From contig DALN01000038.1 in assembly GCA_002499455.1 (NCBI GenBank), positions 1 through 25,541 of the forward strand: a stretch of 25,541 nucleotides of DNA, written 5' to 3'. Numbering within the stretch: the first letter of the stretch is position 1; the number at the start of each line of letters is the position of its first letter. Position numbers and translations under genes: made by a program. Of the stretch, positions 20,817 to 25,541 are shown in pieces. This DNA comes from Methanoculleus sp. UBA77 (lineage in GTDB: Archaea; Halobacteriota; Methanomicrobia; Methanomicrobiales; Methanoculleaceae). The notes under the pieces are model-generated. The model did not search any database. It was not told the DNA's origin and saw only the letters and a list, made by a program, of their open reading frames with translations.

Positions 20817-21659
20817 GTGGTTGTAAAAGTAGGAATTGCAAAACTGGGAAATATCGCCAGCGGTGTAATGGGTGAACTCCTTCTCGACGAGCGTGCCGAC
20901 CGTGAGGACATCATCACCTTCATGGCGACCTCCGGTACGAAGCTGCAGCCCGAAGATATCGACCGCGTTGTCAGCAACATGAAGGCATGGGGCCCTGACT
21001 TCTGTATCGTCGTCTCCCCGAACGGCATCCTCCCCGGACCCACCAAGGCCCGTGAGGACCTTGCAGCAGCCGGAATCCCCTGCATCGTCATCACCGACGA
21101 TGTCACCACCAAGAAGGAGCAGTTCGACGCGCTCAAGGCGAGCACCTTCGGCTACATCATCATGAAGGCCGACGCCATGATCGGCGCCCGCCGTGAGTTC
21201 CTCGACCCCATCGAGATGGCGGACTACAACGGCAACCTCGTCAAGGTCCTCGCCATCACCGGCGCGTTCCGGAAGATGCAGATGGAGCTCGACAAGGTCA
21301 TCGACCAGGTCAAGGCCGGCAAGAAGGGCGCAGACCTCGCGCTCCCGAAGGTCGTCATGACCTCCGACAAGGCAGTCGAGGGCGAGTTCACCAACCCCTA
21401 CGCGCTCGCGAAGGCCCGTGCCGCCTACGAGATCGCCCAGGCGGTTGCAGGCGTCAACGTCAAGGGCTGCTTCATGACGAAGGAATGGGAGAAGTACATC
21501 CCGATCGTCTCGAGCGCTCACGAGATGATGCGCCAGGCCATGATCCTCTGCGAGGAAGCACGCGACCTCGAGAAGGGCATGGACGCGGTCATCCGCAAGC
21601 CCCACAAGAAGACCGGCGAGATCGTCTCGAAGACGGCCCTCATCAGCAAGCCCGAGTAA
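20817..21659 (+). CDS. mtd: F420-dependent methylene-H4MPT dehydrogenase
   Basis: The enzyme reversibly reduces methenyl-tetrahydromethanopterin to methylene-H4MPT with reduced F420, the fifth-position C1 carrier step in CO2 reduction to methane. The 280-residue protein follows the Mtd family from end to end: VVKVGIAKLGNIASGVMGELLLDERADREDI, TSGTKLQPEDI, VVSPNGILPGPTKAREDLA, IVITDD, KADAMIGARREFLDPIEMADYNGN and the C-terminal RKPHKKTGEIVSKT. Acidic and basic residues are abundant, as usual in this cytosolic enzyme. The start is the GTG at 20817, six bases after GAGGTG; a GTG three codons earlier overlaps that site. Codon use is strongly biased to C-ending codons, suggesting high expression. 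It has its own promoter and a T-run terminator. Confidence 0.97.
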   Translation: MVVKVGIAKLGNIASGVMGELLLDERADREDIITFMATSGTKLQPEDIDRVVSNMKAWGPDFCIVVSPNGILPGPTKAREDLAAAGIPCIVITDDVTTKKEQFDALKASTFGYIIMKADAMIGARREFLDPIEMADYNGNLVKVLAITGAFRKMQMELDKVIDQVKAGKKGADLALPKVVMTSDKAVEGEFTNPYALAKARAAYEIAQAVAGVNVKGCFMTKEWEKYIPIVSSAHEMMRQAMILCEEARDLEKGMDAVIRKPHKKTGEIVSKTALISKPE

Positions 21660-21671
21660 CCCCAACACCAC

Positions 21672-21680
21672 TTCTTTTTT
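21672..21680 (+). terminator. T-run terminator after mtd
   Basis: TTCTTTTTT lies 13 bases after the mtd stop. Archaeal RNA polymerase terminates at short T-rich stretches without needing a hairpin. The downstream CGCTGGAGAGCG dyad may assist. Confidence 0.6.
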
Positions 21681-21759
21681 CGGCGCTGGAGAGCGCTTTG
21701 CAGTATGCTGCGTCGCCGCCCCGCACCGCGGGTTCACGCGATGCGCGAACAAACGTGGA

Positions 21760-21930
21760 TATCGAGGGCAGCGAGGCTGCGATGTGCGAGCGAAGCGAGA
21801 TTGAGCATCGCGAAGAACGCGAAGTTCGGTATGGTTACCTGTAACTCCCCTTCACGGCTTCGCGTCCTCCGCACCTAACGGTGCCCATGCTCCTGTCGTG
21901 CCGACAGTCGCACTTCGCGTGAGGCCGCAC
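21760..21930. repeat. Cluster of small perfect hairpins downstream of mtd
   Basis: The 320-base spacer between the mtd terminator and the leftward aldehyde dehydrogenase has no gene that I can support. It contains GCAGC-GAG-GCTGC (21768-21780), GCACC-TAAC-GGTGC (21871-21884) and CTGTCG-TGC-CGACAG (21893-21907). Between them are near-repeats of GCGAAGCGAG and CGCGAAG. A related GAAGCGAGCGCTTCG word occurs after secY (6370-6384), so this may be a dispersed repeat family in gaps between convergent transcripts. It may protect 3' ends or be a degenerate repetitive element. Confidence 0.4.
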
Positions 21931-22001
21931 CATCCATACGAGCCCCCTGAAGCCGGCGCGGACCCGGAGATTCTATCCGCCGAAAGATGCTCTTCCGGGT
22001 A

Positions 22002-23423
22002 TCACGGGGAGAAGACCATCATCCGCCCTTCCGTCATCTCCTCGATCGCGTACTTCGGCCCCTCGCGCCCGATACCGGAGCCTTTGACCCCGCCGTACGG
22101 GGCGTGGTCCATCCGAAACGTTGACGCGTCGTTGACCACCAGCCCGCCGACCCGGAGTTCGGCAAACGCCCGGGCGATCAGCCTGGCATCGTGGGTAAAG
22201 AGACCGGCCTGCAGCCCGTACTCGGAGTCGTTCACGAGCGCGAGTGCCTCCTCGAACGTCTCGTAGGGGGTGACCGTCACCACCGGGGCGAAGATCTCGG
22301 TCCGGTTCACCTCCATCTCAGGGGTCGTATCGAGGAGGACCGTGGGGCTAAAGAGCGGGCCATCGCGGGTCCCCCCGGCAGCCGCCCTCGCGCCCTTCGC
22401 GATCGCATCCTGCACCTTTGCAGACGCCGCGCGGGCGGCCTCCTCCGATATCATCGGGCCCACATCGATACCCGGCTCGCGCGGGTCGCCGACGGTGAGG
22501 GCGCGGACCCGGTCGACGAGCAGTGCGAGCGTCTCCTCGAATATCGGCCGGTGGATATACACCCGCTGCACCGAGATGCAGGCCTGGCCGGCGTTCGAGA
22601 ACCCTCCGGCAACGATCCGGCCGACGGCAAACGGGAGATCGGCGTCAGAGTGGACGATCACGGCCGCGTTGCCGCCCAGTTCCAGCCCGACCCGCTTACG
22701 GCCGGCGATGCTCCTGAGGCGCCACCCGACGTCCGGGCTCCCGGTGAAACTCAGGCAGGCGATCCGGTCGTCCTGCACCATCCTCTCAGCAAGTTCGGAA
22801 CGGCAGGGAACGACATTGATCGCTTCGGGCGGGAACCCGGCATCAAGCACCATCTCTCCGATCATCAGCGCGGAGATCGGAGTTGCCGACGCGGGTTTGA
22901 GAATGATAGAGTCCCCGGCGGCGATGGCCGGCCCGATCTTATGGCAGACGATGTTGAGCGGAAAGTTGAACGGCGTGATCGCGAGCACCGGGCCGAGCGG
23001 GAACCGCTGGATACATCCGATCCGTCCTTCGCCGGCCGGGTTCCAGTCAAGGGGGAGGATCGTGCCGTCTATCCGGCGCGCTTCCTCGGCAGATGCCTCA
23101 ATCGTCTGTATGGCGCGCAGAACCTCGCCCTCCGCAAGCGCCCTGGTCTTCCCCGCTTCGAGGACGATCGTCTCCGCGAGATCCGTGGCGCGTTTTCGTA
23201 TCCGGTCTGCCAGGGCATGGAGGATCGCCGAGCGGCGGTGAGCGGGAAGGCGCCGGGTGACGGAGAAACCGCTCTCTGCAGACTCAAGGGCGTCCTCGAT
23301 ATCCGCGCTCCCGGCAAGGCAGACCCGGCCGACCGTCTCCCCGGTATAGGGGAACCGGACATCCAGAACCTCATCGCTTCTCCGCCATTCCCCGCCGATC
23401 AGGAACCTGTGCGGCTCTCTCAT
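22002..23423 (-). CDS. cofA: Aldehyde dehydrogenase, lactaldehyde dehydrogenase (CofA)-like
   Basis: This 473-residue NAD(P)-dependent aldehyde dehydrogenase has the full catalytic set: Asn153 in TPFNFPLN, the Rossmann segment with FTGSPDVGWRL (about 226-236), general base Glu248 in LELGGN, and nucleophile Cys282 in GQACISVQRVY. The C-terminal EIFAPVVTVTPY and the end RMDHAPYGGVKGSGIGREGPKYAIEEMTE are also typical. It resembles the archaeal lactaldehyde dehydrogenase of the Methanocaldococcus MJ1411 type, which makes lactate for the side chain of coenzyme F420. The F420 role is an inference supported by the F420-dependent enzymes Mtd and Mer on either side. Related semialdehyde dehydrogenases are not excluded. 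It lies 26 bases after the GalT-like gene and is probably co-transcribed. Confidence 0.83.
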   Translation of the reverse strand: MREPHRFLIGGEWRRSDEVLDVRFPYTGETVGRVCLAGSADIEDALESAESGFSVTRRLPAHRRSAILHALADRIRKRATDLAETIVLEAGKTRALAEGEVLRAIQTIEASAEEARRIDGTILPLDWNPAGEGRIGCIQRFPLGPVLAITPFNFPLNIVCHKIGPAIAAGDSIILKPASATPISALMIGEMVLDAGFPPEAINVVPCRSELAERMVQDDRIACLSFTGSPDVGWRLRSIAGRKRVGLELGGNAAVIVHSDADLPFAVGRIVAGGFSNAGQACISVQRVYIHRPIFEETLALLVDRVRALTVGDPREPGIDVGPMISEEAARAASAKVQDAIAKGARAAAGGTRDGPLFSPTVLLDTTPEMEVNRTEIFAPVVTVTPYETFEEALALVNDSEYGLQAGLFTHDARLIARAFAELRVGGLVVNDASTFRMDHAPYGGVKGSGIGREGPKYAIEEMTEGRMMVFSP

Positions 23424-23449
23424 GATAAAATTTCAACCGCGGCAGGGAA

Positions 23450-24379
23450 TCAACTTTTCGCCCGGAAGAGGGCGCCCATCTCTTCCGGGAGCGTCAGGAT
23501 GACCGGTTCCAGATGCAGCCGCTCCATAAACGCCGAGTCGCACATGGAGAGGCTGTTGGGGTTTATCCGCGCGATGACGGAGCAGAAAGCCCGGTGACCA
23601 TGGCCGGCAGTCCCGGGAGCATCAAAGACGATCGAGACATTGAAGGCATATGTGCCGAGGTTCCGATAGAATGCAATGAGCCGTTGGAGTCCGCCAGCCA
23701 GCGGCTCGATATAGGGTTCGAACTCCTCAAGCGTCGATATCGGGAGGAGTCCTCGCACTTCCCGCTCGCCAAGGGGGACGGGGTTTGCCGACCAGAAGAT
23801 CTCATCCTCAAAGAGGAACCGGTCGGAGCAGCGCTCGTGCTCAATCAGGTCTTCCCAGTACAGGCGGCCGTGCTCGGTGAGGTAACGGTGTCCGGCGGAG
23901 ATATAGAGACCCGCGAGGTGAGTGGGCTCCGGGTCGGCGATGCCCTGCAGGTGGGGGTGGACGATGCTTGCACCGGCCGACGGCAGGCAGTTCCAGTTGA
24001 TACTCGTGTAGCCCCGAGACCCGGCCAGGGCTTCTGCCGTGCCGGATATGGCGTCGGCGAGGCATTTCCGGTCAAACTGGCCGGCCGCGTGACTCCGCGT
24101 GATCACCGTGACCACGTGGCGTTCCGCAAAGGGGTAGAGGTTCGGGAACGTCACGCTCTCACCGCACCGGAGACGGTTGCCGTCCTCGAACGTCGGAGTG
24201 GAGACGTCTATGGCATCGGGACAGAACGGGCAGCCGTCACGAGCAGAGGGCATGTCGGGAGCTCCATCGATCCGCCGTTCAATCCGGGCAGGGCTGATCC
24301 GGCACCTGATACCGGTGAGGGATTCCCGGCGGTACTGGATAACCCCTCGTTCCGTCCGGAGTTCACGGATCGTAAACAT
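23450..24379 (-). CDS. GalT-like nucleotidyltransferase (HIT superfamily)
   Basis: This 309-residue protein belongs to the galactose-1-phosphate uridylyltransferase branch of the HIT superfamily. The active-site motif HPHLQ lies at 141-145; the second His is the nucleophile that forms the nucleotidyl-enzyme intermediate. A Cys pair (CPFC, 50-53) fits the structural zinc site. The segments FPNLYPFAERHVV, NWNCLPSAGASIVHPH and the late YAFNVSIVFDAPG with a further His are also in place. HPHLQ differs from the common HPHQQ or HPHGQ in the fourth position. The substrate sugar is uncertain. The start at 24379 is chosen because a TATA box (24411-24420) lies upstream; the frame opens 25 codons earlier, through that box. 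Confidence 0.8.
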   Translation of the reverse strand: MFTIRELRTERGVIQYRRESLTGIRCRISPARIERRIDGAPDMPSARDGCPFCPDAIDVSTPTFEDGNRLRCGESVTFPNLYPFAERHVVTVITRSHAAGQFDRKCLADAISGTAEALAGSRGYTSINWNCLPSAGASIVHPHLQGIADPEPTHLAGLYISAGHRYLTEHGRLYWEDLIEHERCSDRFLFEDEIFWSANPVPLGEREVRGLLPISTLEEFEPYIEPLAGGLQRLIAFYRNLGTYAFNVSIVFDAPGTAGHGHRAFCSVIARINPNSLSMCDSAFMERLHLEPVILTLPEEMGALFRAKS

Positions 24380-24410
24380 GGCCCTTCGTACTTCGGTTAG
24401 TGTGCCGACC

Positions 24411-24420
24411 GTATAAAACC
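24411..24420 (-). promoter_or_regulatory. TATA box of the GalT-like/aldehyde dehydrogenase unit
   Basis: On the minus strand this reads GGTTTTATAC. Its centre is about 36 bases upstream of the ATG at 24379, predicting a leader of about ten bases. It shows that the longer open frame starting at 24454 is not the translated form. Confidence 0.6.
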
Positions 24421-24491
24421 CTGTCAGGCAGGGGCAGACGGCACCAGGCGGCATGGTACCTCCAGAGACGATCCTCTACAAAGCCCGGACG

Positions 24492-24498
24492 AAAAAAA
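24492..24498 (-). terminator. T-run terminator after mer
   Basis: On the minus strand this is seven consecutive T residues, 20 bases after the mer stop, preceded by a shorter T-run. It is a typical archaeal termination signal and separates mer from the GalT-like gene promoter downstream. Confidence 0.65.
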
Positions 24499-24518
24499 GT
24501 GATGAGTGTTTTCCTGCC

Positions 24519-25511
24519 TTACACAATGTACTTGCCGAGGAGGCGGATGGAGGTGGTCATGTCGGGGCCGAGAGGCGAGCCGAAGATGATCTGGGTAACT
24601 CCGGACTTTGCGAGGTCCTCGCACTTCTGCTTGACCATGTCGGGGGTTCCGGCGATGGTGAAGGCGTCGATCTCCGCGTCGCCGACGAGTCCGCCGACGG
24701 CCTTGAAGTCAAAGCGGCCGAGCGCTTCCTTGATCTTCGCGACATTGGCGAGGTCGAGTCCGTGGCGCTGGAGGAGCGCGGGCGGGGAGCCTGCGGCGAT
24801 GAATGCGGCCACGATCTTTGCGGCGTTCCGGGCCTTCTTCTCGTTCATGTCGATGGACATGGCGGTGTAGGCACCGACGTCGAAGGTCTTCTTGCCGGCC
24901 TTCTCCATTGCTGCCTTGATGATCGGGATGGCGACCTCGAAGTCCTTGGGGTTCGAGGCGTTGATCAGGGCACCGTCACCGATCGTGCCGGCGAGCTCGA
25001 GAACCTTGGGCCCCTGGGCTCCGATGTATACCGGGATGCCCTTCTTGCCGGGCAGGGTGACACCGGTCAGCTTGGCACCGTCGTAGTCGAAGAACTCCAT
25101 CTCACCGGTCTTCTTGACTTCCTCACCAGCGAGGAGCTTGCGGATCTGCGTGACACCCTCCTGCAGGTGGCCGACAGGCTTGACGGGGTCGATGGCGAGC
25201 TTCGGGAGGGTGGAGAGGTCACCGGGTCCGATACCGAGGACGGCACGTCCGTCGGAGATCTCGTTTAAGGTAGCCATGAAGGACGCGATGGCTGCCGGGG
25301 TGTCGGTGAACGTGTTCATGATGCCCGGGCCCATCTTGATCGAGTCAGTGTTTGCCGCGATCATGGCGAGGGTCGGGTACGCGTGGCGGTTGTTGTAGTG
25401 GTTGGTAATCCAAGCGTAGTCGATATCCTTCGACTCTGCAAGCTTGGTGTAGTTCACCACCTGCTTGACGTTGATTGCTCCGGGCACAAATTCAATTCCA
25501 TATGTAGTCAA
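24519..25511 (-). CDS. mer: F420-dependent methylene-H4MPT reductase
   Basis: The enzyme reduces methylene-tetrahydromethanopterin to methyl-H4MPT with reduced F420, the step after Mtd. The 330-residue protein has the luciferase-like TIM-barrel fold of the F420-dependent bacterial-luciferase family. Marks are TTYGIEFVPGAINVKQVVNYTKLAESKDIDYAWITNHYNNRHAYPTLAMIAANTDSIKMGPGIMNTFTDTPAAIASFMATLNEISDGRAVLGIGPGD, IPVYIGAQGPKVLELAGTIGDGALIN, then the end GTPDMVKQKCEDLAKSGVTQIIFGSPLGPD. Two starts are possible: ATG at 25526 and TTG at 25511. The TTG lies seven bases after AGGTG and gives the usual family N-terminus, so I favour it. The promoter lies beyond the right edge. Confidence 0.95.
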   Translation of the reverse strand: MTTYGIEFVPGAINVKQVVNYTKLAESKDIDYAWITNHYNNRHAYPTLAMIAANTDSIKMGPGIMNTFTDTPAAIASFMATLNEISDGRAVLGIGPGDLSTLPKLAIDPVKPVGHLQEGVTQIRKLLAGEEVKKTGEMEFFDYDGAKLTGVTLPGKKGIPVYIGAQGPKVLELAGTIGDGALINASNPKDFEVAIPIIKAAMEKAGKKTFDVGAYTAMSIDMNEKKARNAAKIVAAFIAAGSPPALLQRHGLDLANVAKIKEALGRFDFKAVGGLVGDAEIDAFTIAGTPDMVKQKCEDLAKSGVTQIIFGSPLGPDMTTSIRLLGKYIV

Positions 25512-25541
25512 GGCTATACACCTCATTGAGTAGTTACGTGC

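Noticed and set aside
22191..23597. 468-codon rightward open frame opposite the aldehyde dehydrogenase and the GalT-like gene
   Set aside because: It is a GC-driven shadow. The opposite strand carries two proteins with complete catalytic motifs, and this translation is rich in Arg, Asp and Gly with no family pattern.
23715..23726. GGTTCGAACTCC, a tRNA T-loop-like sequence
   Set aside because: It lies inside the GalT-like coding sequence, and no acceptor, D or anticodon arms can be drawn around it.
24380..24454. Longer N-terminus for the GalT-like protein
   Set aside because: The added 25 codons run through a clear TATA box and have no family similarity.
1..25541. CRISPR arrays, insertion sequences, rRNA genes and phage genes
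   Set aside because: No regularly spaced repeats, transposase motifs, terminal inverted repeats of element size, or rRNA signatures were seen on either strand.

Overview
The window is chromosomal DNA from a hydrogenotrophic methanogenic archaeon, most likely a Methanomicrobiales member close to Methanoculleus. The basis is high GC content, a complete archaeal-type ribosomal superoperon with archaeal-only members (L32e, L19e, S4e, RNase P Rpp29), archaeal TATA promoters, and two F420-dependent enzymes of CO2 reduction to methane (Mtd and Mer). The genus is an inference; no search was run. Layout, left to right. (1) 1-2500: the first codons of a leftward gene at the extreme left edge, a membrane-anchored surface protein and a histone-deacetylase-family enzyme (both leftward), then a rightward GyrI-like ligand-binding protein. 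(2) 2663-4444: a rightward two-gene unit for A-type ATP synthase subunits C and D, separated from all other ATPase subunits. It converges on cmk, and the two stop codons share one TTAA. (3) 19102 down to 4441, leftward: an uninterrupted S10/spc-type superoperon in the order L3, L4, L23, L2, S19, L22, S3, L29, Rpp29, S17, L14, L24, S4e, L5, S14, S8, L6, L32e, L19e, L18, S5, L30, L15, secY, then after a 256-base gap adk, an EMC3/DUF106 membrane protein and cmk. Junctions inside the operon are tight, with many TAATG, TGATG or ATGA overlaps, which points to coupled translation. A TATA box in the secY-adk gap suggests the last three genes can be transcribed on their own. (4) 19103-19933: 830 bases without a recognisable gene upstream of L3. 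It has a strong TATA box and an unusual density of perfect inverted repeats, including a two-part long-range stem that begins at the predicted transcript start. This is the least explained part of the window. (5) 19934-21680: a leftward Tfx-family regulator divergent from rightward mtd, which has a clear promoter, a small palindrome at the predicted start site, and a T-run terminator. (6) 21681-25541: a hairpin-rich spacer, then leftward lactaldehyde-dehydrogenase-like (CofA-type) and GalT-like genes, then mer, whose start lies 30 bases from the right edge. Functionally the window joins translation and protein export (ribosome, Rpp29, SecY, EMC3-like insertase), nucleotide kinases, an ATP synthase fragment, and the C1 pathway with a probable F420-biosynthesis enzyme. 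No rRNA, tRNA, CRISPR array or insertion sequence was recognised. I do not see a convincing new multi-gene system. The items most worth checking are the structured region before L3, the isolated ATPase C/D pair, and the tfx-mtd arrangement.
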